This document shows, piece after piece, positions 26,872-34,986 of a DNA stretch of 58,593 bases (position 1 is the stretch's first letter; every line of letters starts with the position of its first letter). Location: NCBI GenBank assembly GCA_020853795.1, contig JADYYF010000122.1, positions 1 to 58,593 of the forward strand, written 5' to 3'. This DNA comes from Candidatus Zixiibacteriota bacterium (GTDB lineage Bacteria; Zixibacteria; MSB-5A5; CAIYYT01). The notes below the pieces were generated by a model. It ran no database searches, was not told the origin of the DNA, and worked only from the letters and a program-made list of their open reading frames with translations. The position numbers were made by a program, and so were the translations under genes.

Positions 26872-26886
26872 GGCACGCTCTTTGCA
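26872..26886 (+). promoter_or_regulatory. Sigma-54 (RpoN) promoter
   Basis: GGCACG, 4 bases (CTCT), then TTGCA. This matches the consensus TGGCACG-N4-TTGC at every key base except the first T, including the invariant GG at -24 and GC at -12 with correct spacing. Transcription would start near 26897, leaving a leader of about 140 bases before the FG-GAP gene at 27037. The gene just upstream encodes a sigma-54 activator. Confidence 0.85.
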
Positions 26887-27036
26887 ATGTTTCTGGTAGC
26901 AGAGGTCAGAGTCAGCTTGAATCGGCGGGCGCTGCTACGTCGGAGAGAAGGCAGGTGAGACTACCAACGTTAAACACAGGACTTAGGAGAGACAAGGCGG
27001 AAGATAAGGCAGAGAGCGAAACTAGGAGGTTACACT

Positions 27037-28962
27037 ATGAAGCAAAGATTCTTGATTGTTGCGAGTTTGACGGCGCTGGTCTGGTCGTCTCTTTGCGGCC
27101 AAGATTGGTGTAGTTCTCGCACACATTACGACTTCGGCTGTCCCACCTTCATCGGCAGCGCCGATCTTGATGGTGATGGAGACGAGGATCTGTTCGTTAC
27201 AAGTTGCTGTTCAGCAGAATTCAGTCTGACAACGCTCTTTAACGATGGGACTGGCGCTTTTCCTAATGTCGTTACTAATTCCTTCAGATCAGGCGGTCTC
27301 GGTGGACCCGGGGCTTGTGTGCTCGACATCGATCTTGATGGCGACCTTGATATCGTTGTTCCGGATCATTTCAATAATTGTCTCAAGATTCTGCTTAACA
27401 ACGGCGCGGGAGCATTCTCACAATCGGGGTGCATCGCAACGACCCTTCCGAGCTCCCTTGATAGCCCATTTGAAGCCGCCTCTGCCGACTTCAATGGTGA
27501 CGGTTATCCCGACGTCGCAGCTGTATCGCGCACTCTTGACAAGGTGATTATCTTCCTGAATGACCAGGCGGGTTCATTGACGGTTGCAGCGTTTATCTCA
27601 ACGGGCGATGAACCGTTCTTCATTCAAACCGCAGACTTGAACGGTGATTCAGAGGCGGACTTGGTTGTCTCAATTGCCATGCAGGACGAAGTATCGGTGT
27701 TCCTTGGCAATGGGGACGGTACTTTTCAATCTCCGATTAGCTCCCCAGTTGGCTCGCGGCCGTATTACTTCAAGCTCGCAGACCTGAACAGCGACGGACT
27801 GATGGATGTTTCAAGCGGTTACAACACTTTGGGCTCTTGGTCGGTTTCTTTTGGCAACGGTGACGGGACCTTCGGAAATCCCACATTTTATGGTGGTTTT
27901 TCTGGTTTTACAACCCACTGGAGTGGTGACATCGATGCGGACGGCGACATTGACATTGTCTCGGCAATTTCTGGCCTCGACAGCATGTACGTGTGGTCTA
28001 ATGACGGAAACGGGGTTTTCACGAATGCCGGGAGCTGTTGGGTCGGCGATCAACCATTCTGCGTCACGATGGCAGACTTCAATGCGGATGGATCGGCGGA
28101 TGCTGCTGTAGCGAATTATGGTGTTACCGACCCTGCCGGAGTCGCAGTCTTCTTGTCCCCCTATGAAGCGGTGCAAACTCTTCAAGTCAATCTCGATATC
28201 AAGCCCGGCTCATGTCCTAATCCGCTTAATACGCGGGCAAACGGTCCATGCGCGCGAGCTGAAGACGCAAGTGAAACCGAATTTGCACTTGAGAAGCCGA
28301 AACCAACTCACCCGCAACCTTCAAGGGCGGTTTTGCCCGTGGCAATTCTCGGAACAGAAAATTTCGATGTCACAAGTATTGTCGTGTCATCTTTGACTCT
28401 TGAAGGTGTGCCTGCACTCCGATGGGGGTTGGAGGACGTCTCTTCTCCGGTTGTTGTCGGTGCAGAAGATTGTGAGTGTACCGAGTCTGGTGTGGATGGT
28501 CTGCTCGACCTCACACTCAAATTCGACCGATCTGCGGTTATCGAAGCATTGGGCGAAGTCTACGATGGCGACATCATACCAGTGACTGTCTCCGGCACCT
28601 TGACGGACGGACGACCTCTTACGGCGACGGATTGTGTTCTGATCATTTCTGGAAATGGCGGATCCAATGAGATAGTGAATGAATCAAGCGCCGCCATTCT
28701 TGCCAACTACCCCAATCCATTCAATCCAACAACTCAGATCAGCTTCGCTTTACCGAAACCTGCAGAAGTCAATCTGACGATCTACAACATCCTCGGCGAG
28801 AAGGTCGTGACGCTGACCGAAGGTGCCCGCGTCGCCGGCGTGCATTCGGTCACCTGGGATGGTCGAGACAGCCGCGGCAATAATGTGGCGTCGGGCGTGT
28901 ACTTCTATCGGCTTGACGCTGGTGAGTTCAGCGCCACCAAGAAGATGCTGATGATGAAGTAG
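27037..28962 (+). CDS. Secreted seven-repeat FG-GAP/VCBS protein with C-terminal sorting domain
   Basis: A 641-residue protein with a signal peptide ('FLIVASLTALVWSSLCGQ') and a strong AGGAGG 8 bases before the ATG. Seven calcium-loop motifs can be counted: 'DLDGDGDED', 'DIDLDGDLD', 'DFNGDGYPD', 'DLNGDSEAD', 'DLNSDGLMD', 'DIDADGDID' and 'DFNADGSAD', which fits a seven-bladed propeller. Next comes a 'DIKPGSCPNPLN ... VLPVAILGTENFDV' domain, known from many secreted proteins. The end 'NYPNPFNPTTQISFALP' to 'GVYFYRLDAGEFSATKKMLM' is the FlgD/Ig-like type-A sorting tail. It is expected on the cell surface. It is the only gene here with this tail rather than a dockerin-like end. Confidence 0.9.
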   Translation: MKQRFLIVASLTALVWSSLCGQDWCSSRTHYDFGCPTFIGSADLDGDGDEDLFVTSCCSAEFSLTTLFNDGTGAFPNVVTNSFRSGGLGGPGACVLDIDLDGDLDIVVPDHFNNCLKILLNNGAGAFSQSGCIATTLPSSLDSPFEAASADFNGDGYPDVAAVSRTLDKVIIFLNDQAGSLTVAAFISTGDEPFFIQTADLNGDSEADLVVSIAMQDEVSVFLGNGDGTFQSPISSPVGSRPYYFKLADLNSDGLMDVSSGYNTLGSWSVSFGNGDGTFGNPTFYGGFSGFTTHWSGDIDADGDIDIVSAISGLDSMYVWSNDGNGVFTNAGSCWVGDQPFCVTMADFNADGSADAAVANYGVTDPAGVAVFLSPYEAVQTLQVNLDIKPGSCPNPLNTRANGPCARAEDASETEFALEKPKPTHPQPSRAVLPVAILGTENFDVTSIVVSSLTLEGVPALRWGLEDVSSPVVVGAEDCECTESGVDGLLDLTLKFDRSAVIEALGEVYDGDIIPVTVSGTLTDGRPLTATDCVLIISGNGGSNEIVNESSAAILANYPNPFNPTTQISFALPKPAEVNLTIYNILGEKVVTLTEGARVAGVHSVTWDGRDSRGNNVASGVYFYRLDAGEFSATKKMLMMK

Positions 28963-29026
28963 TTGCGATGGCCGCGACTGACTTGGGTCACGGTCACATG
29001 TCTTAAAGCGAAATCTAAAGGGAGGG

Positions 29027-29062
29027 CAGGCAGGCCCGGCGCAAGCCGGGTCTTTCTGCCTG
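29027..29062 (+). terminator. Intrinsic terminator after the FG-GAP protein
   Basis: An inner stem CCCGGC-gcaa-GCCGGG at 29035-29050 is followed by TCTTTCT. An outer pair CAGGCAG/CTGCCTG (29027-29033 and 29056-29062) can extend it. It lies about 65 bases after the stop codon. The U-tract is imperfect but the stem is strong. Confidence 0.7.
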
Positions 29063-29268
29063 AAGAGCGCAACGTGCTTTCAGAGCATGAGAGGAAAGTG
29101 GAGTCGAGCCGTCATTTTGTGGTTTAGGAGAACCACAAAGGGACTCTTCGTACTCTTGAGTTCATATGAGAACTCCAAAGTCAGGGGTAAATCCCAGTAT
29201 TTCTCAATCCAAATGTGCCAATCACAGCAGCAATAGGCCAAAATGGCGGTCTTTTTGTCGAATTTGGG

Positions 29269-29296
29269 TTGACAGCAGCGCTGACGTGCTTATAAT
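29269..29296 (+). promoter_or_regulatory. Consensus sigma-70 promoter
   Basis: TTGACA at 29269-29274, a 16-base spacer, then TATAAT at 29291-29296: both hexamers are perfect. The predicted start near 29303 lies 30 bases before the ATG of the beta-helix protein. The rest of the 28963-29332 gap shows only the terminator. Confidence 0.85.
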
Positions 29297-29332
29297 AGAC
29301 TTACATCAGAAGTTAATTGCTTCGGAGGGCTC

Positions 29333-32300
29333 ATGGGCCTTGTCAAAGTTGGGTTATTAGTCCTGGTCATCTCTGGTTGTATTCTGGCTGCCACTATTCG
29401 TGTGCCGCAGGATCAACCGACGATTCAGGCGGGAATTAATGCGACGTTGGATGGGGATACGGTGTTGGTGGGGCCGGGGGTGTATCTGGAGAATCTAAAC
29501 TTTGGTGTTAAGAACATAGTTCTCCTGTCCGAGAGCGGTCGGTCTTCCACTTTCATAGAAGCGTCGAACAAGTCCCAGGACATCATTTCTATTCTGGGCG
29601 GACAAGATACTACCACAGTCATCGACGGCTTCACAATTCAAGGCACTGATAACGCGTATGGAATCCATGTCGATAACTCTGATCCGAAGATTCTTAACTG
29701 CGATATCAACAATTGCACGCACGACAACGACGGTGGGGGAATCTACATACGTCTATCGGGCGGTCTAATCGAGAACTGCCTCATTCATCACAATCACAGC
29801 AGTGTTACGGGAGGAGGAATAGCTGCAAGTGGGGCTCCCGGAAAGCGCGTTAGAATCGTTCGAAACAAGATCTACTCCAATACTGCATCGAGTGGTCCGG
29901 GAATAGGCTGCCCCGGAGTAACAAATGTTGATGTATTCTATAACGTGATCTTCAAGAACACAGCCACCGCGATTCAAACAGGGGGCATTTACATTAACGG
30001 ATCAGACTGCAGGATATTGAACAACTCACTTGTACAGAACACGAAAGGCATTACATTGCTAAATGGGGTGGGCTCACAAATTCGCAATAACATAGTAGCA
30101 TTCAATCTTCAGAATGGCATTGTAGCGGCGTCCGCCACATCCGATTACAATGCCACATGGATGAACGGATCGGACAATCTGCCCGGGCCAAATGGAATCA
30201 ATTCTAACCCTCAGTTCGTTGATATTTCTCAAGACTCATTTCAACTGCAACAATCATCCCCCTGCATCGACGCCGGTGACCCGAACCCCATCTACAACGA
30301 TCCCGACGGCAGTCGCAATGATATAGGGGCTATCCCGTTTGTGCAACCTAGTGGTATCATCAGGTACGTGCCCTCTGAGTATGCAACGGTTCAGTCGGCG
30401 ATTGATGCGTCAATCAACGGTGATACTGTAGTAGTCGCGCCCGGCCGCTACTACGAGCGAATCAATTTTCTTGGAAAGCGCATACTCCTGACGAGTAGCA
30501 TCTTATTTAGTTCGGACTCTCTGCTAATTAGGAACACGATACTTGATGGCGACACCATGTTCACTCCGCTTTTAGGTGACACTGGATGCGTTGTTCGATT
30601 CGTTAACGGCGAAGACTCAAACTCTGTACTTGCAGGTTTCACGATTACGGGCGGAGTGGGATCAGATGAAGGATGCTGTCAGGGTGCCGGGATACTCGTG
30701 GCGGGGGCAGGTCCAAGGATTAGTAAATCGCGAGTGATCCAAAATCTTGGGACGGGCATTGAGCTAGTTCCGAATTTGCCATGGCCCTACCGCGTTCTCA
30801 TTGATTCCTGTCAGATCATGTCAAACTCTCGCGACGGTATTCTAGCGCGTGGCGATGGTCCAGAGATATGGTTAGTCGACTGCGAAGTTGTTGGAAACCT
30901 GGCGAATGGTATCTTGAGTGGCTGGCCGGTTGGTATCGTGAATGTGGTAGGGGGCAGAATTGCCAACAATCTCGAACTTGGAATCAATGCGTTCCGACCA
31001 GGGAGAATGCAAGACTGTATTATCGAAAATAATAAAGCGGGGGGTGTCGGCTATGCATTCCAGAAGAACACTGCAGGTAGCATTAGTCCTTCTGAAGGGA
31101 CATATCGCGCGCAGGCAAAGATGGAAAATGTGATCGTGAAGAATAATGAATTTGGGGTGATCATTTACGAAAATGTTTGGGAAATCAGAGATTGTGTTTT
31201 CGAAGGAAACGCTCAGTTTGCCATAGGAATAGCATTGGACTCAAAAGCGACGTTGTGGGACTGCATGATTAGATCAAATGGCAACGGAACTGGAGTAGGT
31301 GGTGGAATCAGGATCGTGAATGATCAGATATGGGGAATCGAATGCCATAATACACTGTTTGAGGGAAACCGAGCGTCATTAGGGGGCGCCATTGGTCAGC
31401 GAACCAATTCTGAATTGACTCTGAGCAATTGCATCTTCGCAAACAATGAAGCCGATTCGGGCTCTGCGATCTATCAGAGATACAATGTTCGACGCGAGCC
31501 TCTGGTCGAAAATTGCGTGTTTGCGTTCAATCGAGGACTCAAGTTCTACTATAGGCCCAACTCCCCAGATACCACTATGTGGTCAGACTCGATTTACCTA
31601 GACTTGTCCTGCACAAACATCTTTGGTAACGAAGGCGGTGATTGGATCGACTCGCTCGCGTCTCAATTCGGTATCGATGGCAATATGTCCGCCGACCCCC
31701 TCTTCTGCGACACGGCTGCAGGAGACTACACGATCAAGAACATCTCCCCCTGTGCTCCCGCCAACAACTCCTGCGGAGTGCTGATTGGTGCCTATGGAAT
31801 CGGCTGTGAAAACGTTGCTCCGCTGATCTCATCACCTGATCCGATAACACAGGTCACGCGCACGCGCTTCGCATTCCAGCCAAGTGCTACAGATGAAGAC
31901 GGTCCGGTGATGATCTACTCCTATGAGTATCTACCGCATTGGTTGGCGCAGGATGGCGACAGCGTCGTCGGCATACCGGGACTCAACGATGCCGATACTA
32001 ATTTCCTGGCAATCGTCTCTGACGGGTTCCTCGCCGACTCAGTTGTCGTACAGGTTCACCTCATTGCGACACCCTTAATGGGTCCGATCGCGGCTGACAA
32101 CGAATTGCTTCCACTTCATGTCACCGCCCACGCACCGCAATTTGATTTTGAGTATCTTGACCCGACTTCTCAGTATTCTCAGACCGCTTTCGAGATCGCG
32201 GTTGGCACCGACAACGACTGGCAGTATGCCGAGTTGTGGAATCCGGCGCCGGTAGTGTCGGCGGATACATTCGTCGTTTATGGCGGTGCGCCGCTGATCG

Positions 32301-33226
32301 ATGGGCAGACGTACTGGCTAAGGTTGAGAGTCAGCAACTCGCTGGGGTGGTCAAATTGGGCCGAATTGGTGTTCCGCATGAACAGCGTTCCGTCTACACC
32401 GGAAGTACTAACACCTGCGAATGGCGGAATTGTTTCCAGCCTGCAGCCGGGTCTCACAATCCGTAGAGTGCCTGACGCCGAAGGCGACAGCTTGCTTCTG
32501 ACCTTTGAAGTTGCCAATGACAGCTCGTTCGCCTTCTTCGTTCCGTTTACGGCGCAACCAGGCAATGATTCGCTGACGACGGTGAATGTTCCGTTTTACC
32601 TCACGGAAGATCAACGCTACTGGTGGCGGGTGAAGGCGAGCGACTATTACGAGGAGTCTAATTACTCACCGATCTGGTCGTTCTGGATCAACAGCGAGAA
32701 CAGCGCGCCGACGCATTTTAACCTGATCGCCCCGGCAAACAGCTTCGAACCGGCACTAACAACGACCATACCATTGCTGGAATGGACGAAATCGAACGAC
32801 ATTGATCCGTTCGATCAAGTCAGCTATGCCTTGCATCTGGCGATTGACAGCAGTTTCAGTTTTGCGAGCATCACTTCCGGGATCGACGGCACATCATGGC
32901 AACCGTCCGAGCCTCTGAATTGGGGGACTAAGTATTGGTGGAAGGTGAAGGCGACCGACCTGAGCACAGGAGTGACTTGGTCAAATCAAGTTTTTCGCTT
33001 CCGTACAATGAGACCCGGTGACCCGGATGGCAACGGACAGATATCGATCTCCGATGCCGTATTTCTGATCAACTACATTTTCGCCAGCGGCCCGGCGCCT
33101 GTACCGTTGCTATCGGGAGATGCTGATTGTAGTGGAGCGATTTCAATATCAGATGCGGTGTATTTGATCAATTACATCTTCGGCGGTGGGCCGGAGCCGT
33201 GTGAGACAACTGGACATTGGAGATAA
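29333..33226 (+). CDS. Secreted right-handed beta-helix protein with Ig-like region and dockerin-like end
   Basis: A 1297-residue protein with a signal sequence ('VGLLVLVISGCILAA', possible lipoprotein Cys) and GGAGG before the ATG. Two tandem beta-helix (DUF1565/NosD-like) modules begin with near-identical phrases: 'IRVPQDQPTIQAGINATLDG' near residue 22 and 'IRYVPSEYATVQSAIDASIN' near residue 343. Each is followed by many short coils of the type 'GGGIYIRLSGGLIENCLI'. From about residue 840 come cadherin/fibronectin-like segments ('FAFQPSATDEDGPVMIYSYE', 'WWRVKASDYYEESNYS'). The last 70 residues are a dockerin-like doublet. Beta-helix proteins of this kind bind or cleave polysaccharides; no catalytic residues could be assigned. 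Confidence 0.87.
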   Translation: MGLVKVGLLVLVISGCILAATIRVPQDQPTIQAGINATLDGDTVLVGPGVYLENLNFGVKNIVLLSESGRSSTFIEASNKSQDIISILGGQDTTTVIDGFTIQGTDNAYGIHVDNSDPKILNCDINNCTHDNDGGGIYIRLSGGLIENCLIHHNHSSVTGGGIAASGAPGKRVRIVRNKIYSNTASSGPGIGCPGVTNVDVFYNVIFKNTATAIQTGGIYINGSDCRILNNSLVQNTKGITLLNGVGSQIRNNIVAFNLQNGIVAASATSDYNATWMNGSDNLPGPNGINSNPQFVDISQDSFQLQQSSPCIDAGDPNPIYNDPDGSRNDIGAIPFVQPSGIIRYVPSEYATVQSAIDASINGDTVVVAPGRYYERINFLGKRILLTSSILFSSDSLLIRNTILDGDTMFTPLLGDTGCVVRFVNGEDSNSVLAGFTITGGVGSDEGCCQGAGILVAGAGPRISKSRVIQNLGTGIELVPNLPWPYRVLIDSCQIMSNSRDGILARGDGPEIWLVDCEVVGNLANGILSGWPVGIVNVVGGRIANNLELGINAFRPGRMQDCIIENNKAGGVGYAFQKNTAGSISPSEGTYRAQAKMENVIVKNNEFGVIIYENVWEIRDCVFEGNAQFAIGIALDSKATLWDCMIRSNGNGTGVGGGIRIVNDQIWGIECHNTLFEGNRASLGGAIGQRTNSELTLSNCIFANNEADSGSAIYQRYNVRREPLVENCVFAFNRGLKFYYRPNSPDTTMWSDSIYLDLSCTNIFGNEGGDWIDSLASQFGIDGNMSADPLFCDTAAGDYTIKNISPCAPANNSCGVLIGAYGIGCENVAPLISSPDPITQVTRTRFAFQPSATDEDGPVMIYSYEYLPHWLAQDGDSVVGIPGLNDADTNFLAIVSDGFLADSVVVQVHLIATPLMGPIAADNELLPLHVTAHAPQFDFEYLDPTSQYSQTAFEIAVGTDNDWQYAELWNPAPVVSADTFVVYGGAPLIDGQTYWLRLRVSNSLGWSNWAELVFRMNSVPSTPEVLTPANGGIVSSLQPGLTIRRVPDAEGDSLLLTFEVANDSSFAFFVPFTAQPGNDSLTTVNVPFYLTEDQRYWWRVKASDYYEESNYSPIWSFWINSENSAPTHFNLIAPANSFEPALTTTIPLLEWTKSNDIDPFDQVSYALHLAIDSSFSFASITSGIDGTSWQPSEPLNWGTKYWWKVKATDLSTGVTWSNQVFRFRTMRPGDPDGNGQISISDAVFLINYIFASGPAPVPLLSGDADCSGAISISDAVYLINYIFGGGPEPCETTGHWR
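33017..33216 (+). repeat. Dockerin-like doublet A
   Basis: Encodes 'GDPDGNGQISISDAVFLINY' and, after a linker, 'GDADCSGAISISDAVYLINY'. Each unit has a D-x-D-x-G/S-x-I-x-I-x-D calcium loop and a following helix. This is the first of five such doublets in the window. Confidence 0.85.
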
Positions 33227-33278
33227 TGGCAAACTTGGATTAACAGCCGACTCAGGAACGAAAAGGATGGAGTTTACG

Positions 33279-34622
33279 ATGCGCATTCTGTCTGTCTTCT
33301 TGTGGCTTCTACTCTCAATTATGACGACTAGCGCTCTATTCGCGGTAGGGCATAGCTCAGTCGAGACGTGCGACACGTTGTTGCATGAAGGGGACTTCTC
33401 AATGCCATTGGGTACGCGACTTAGGCAGATATCGTTTTCGGACTTCGACAAGAACGGCCTCATCGACATTGGAATTGCATCGGAGTTCTCGAATCAAGTG
33501 ATTGTACTTCTGAATTTGGACGGACTTACGTTTGCTGCCCCAAGATTCATTGGAGTTCAAGATCATCCCATGGGCATTGCTGCCGTAGACGTCGACAATG
33601 ATGGTGACGATGACCTGGTCGCGACCAACACGAATTCGAACAGCATTAATATTGTCAGAAACGATGGTATGGCGAACTTTGCCGTAGTTCAGACTTATGG
33701 TACAGGTAACTTCCCAGGGACGCTAACACTGGGCGACTTCGATCGCGATTCGTTAGTTGATATTGCCGTATTGAACGGGTTCGGGCAGTCGGTGTCCATT
33801 TTCAAGAATCTGGGTGATGCAACGTTCCAGGGTCGACCAGAGATTCCGATCGGCTTCAGGCCCTGGTCGATTCAAGCCGCAGATATCGATATGGACCTGG
33901 ACACTGATCTTATCATCACCTGCGGAGACCTAGGCATCCAGCAACTGCTAAATGACGGAAGCGGGAGTTTTACGCTTGGAACACCAATCAATGTTCCCCA
34001 AGGGGCCGGAGGGCTTGCGATTGCCGATATTGACGGCGATTCCGACCCAGACGTACTGGTATCTTCGGGTCTGGATGGCGGCACGCTTCTCACATATGCG
34101 AATGACTTGGGGCAGCTTACCGAAATCGACAACTACCCAATCGGCGACGGGGTAGGCTGCATTTGTGCTACCGATTTAGACGAGGATAATGACCTTGATT
34201 TGGTGATGTCACACGACGGATCAGGAACTTACCAGGCAACCGTTCTCATCAACGACGGGACTGGTTCCTTCTGCCTGAACTTCGAGATTCCAAACCTCAT
34301 CGAACGCACTGTAGGTGCATATAGCGCAGACATCGATAATGACTCTGATAATGATGTGATCATGGTACACTGGGGTTGGGACTTCAGTGGCTTAACGTTC
34401 TTGGTGAATTCACTTGATTGGATACGGGGAGATGCGGATGGAGATGGAAGCATCGCCATCTCAGACGCCGTGTACCTAGTCAATTACATATTCGCCGGTG
34501 GTCCAGTTCCAGCGCCGATCACGTCGGGCGATCCTGATTGCAGCGGAGCGATCTCGATTTCAGATGGGATCTATTTGATCAATTATATTTTCGGCGGTGG
34601 GCCGGCGCCCTGTGAGCCGTGA
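33279..34622 (+). CDS. Secreted seven-repeat FG-GAP protein with dockerin-like end
   Basis: About 447 residues from ATG 33279, chosen for GGAG 6 bases upstream and because a clean signal peptide ('RILSVFLWLLLSIMTTSALF') then starts at the N-terminus; the open frame itself reaches 33186 inside the previous gene. Seven calcium-loop motifs are present: 'DFDKNGLID', 'DVDNDGDDD', 'DFDRDSLVD', 'DIDMDLDTD', 'DIDGDSDPD', 'DLDEDNDLD' and 'DIDNDSDND', so a seven-bladed propeller is likely. A dockerin-like doublet ends the protein. It starts 52 bases after the beta-helix gene and probably shares its promoter at 29269. Confidence 0.87.
   Translation: MRILSVFLWLLLSIMTTSALFAVGHSSVETCDTLLHEGDFSMPLGTRLRQISFSDFDKNGLIDIGIASEFSNQVIVLLNLDGLTFAAPRFIGVQDHPMGIAAVDVDNDGDDDLVATNTNSNSINIVRNDGMANFAVVQTYGTGNFPGTLTLGDFDRDSLVDIAVLNGFGQSVSIFKNLGDATFQGRPEIPIGFRPWSIQAADIDMDLDTDLIITCGDLGIQQLLNDGSGSFTLGTPINVPQGAGGLAIADIDGDSDPDVLVSSGLDGGTLLTYANDLGQLTEIDNYPIGDGVGCICATDLDEDNDLDLVMSHDGSGTYQATVLINDGTGSFCLNFEIPNLIERTVGAYSADIDNDSDNDVIMVHWGWDFSGLTFLVNSLDWIRGDADGDGSIAISDAVYLVNYIFAGGPVPAPITSGDPDCSGAISISDGIYLINYIFGGGPAPCEP
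34428..34619 (+). repeat. Dockerin-like doublet B
   Basis: Encodes 'GDADGDGSIAISDAVYLVNY' and 'GDPDCSGAISISDGIYLINY'. The second unit's DNA closely follows doublet A's second unit, including the shared ending that encodes 'IFGGGP', so A and B look like a sister pair distinct from doublets C-E, which end in 'IFAGGP'. Confidence 0.8.
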
Positions 34623-34637
34623 CATCCATGAGATTTC

Positions 34638-34654
34638 GAACGCTGAGAGCGTTC
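34638..34654 (+). terminator. Hairpin after the FG-GAP/dockerin gene
   Basis: GAACGCT, loop GAG, AGCGTTC: a perfect 7-bp stem 15 bases after the stop. No T-run follows, so termination may be weak or factor-dependent. The remaining 34655-34986 holds no gene I can support. Confidence 0.4.
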
Positions 34655-34986
34655 ACTAATGGGCAATTGGAAACCGATCTTTATTCGCATTCTTGTGACT
34701 CGAGTCGATCTAAGTGAGTCCCTGACATTGCGCTGATTGGTACCAGCCTAACTTGTCGTTGTGCGTGAGAACATGCATTCTATTTGTTTCAGTGATCGTC
34801 TATTCTGCTGCATTCGCTACTGCTGCACAACTCAACAAGATCGCTGCAGCAGAAAGCAGTTTCTAGTCAGTGTATTGTACCAGCAGCAAGAGCAAGTTTT
34901 GTCTGCATTTAACTGGCTCACGACCGGCAAGTCCTGCGACCTTCAGAAGTTCTTAGACTTACATCCAGAAGTTGGAGGGATAGATA

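Noticed and set aside
29333-34622. Repetitive coding DNA considered as a possible CRISPR or tandem-repeat array
   Set aside because: The repetition is at the protein level (beta-helix coils, calcium loops) with irregular spacing and no constant DNA repeat.
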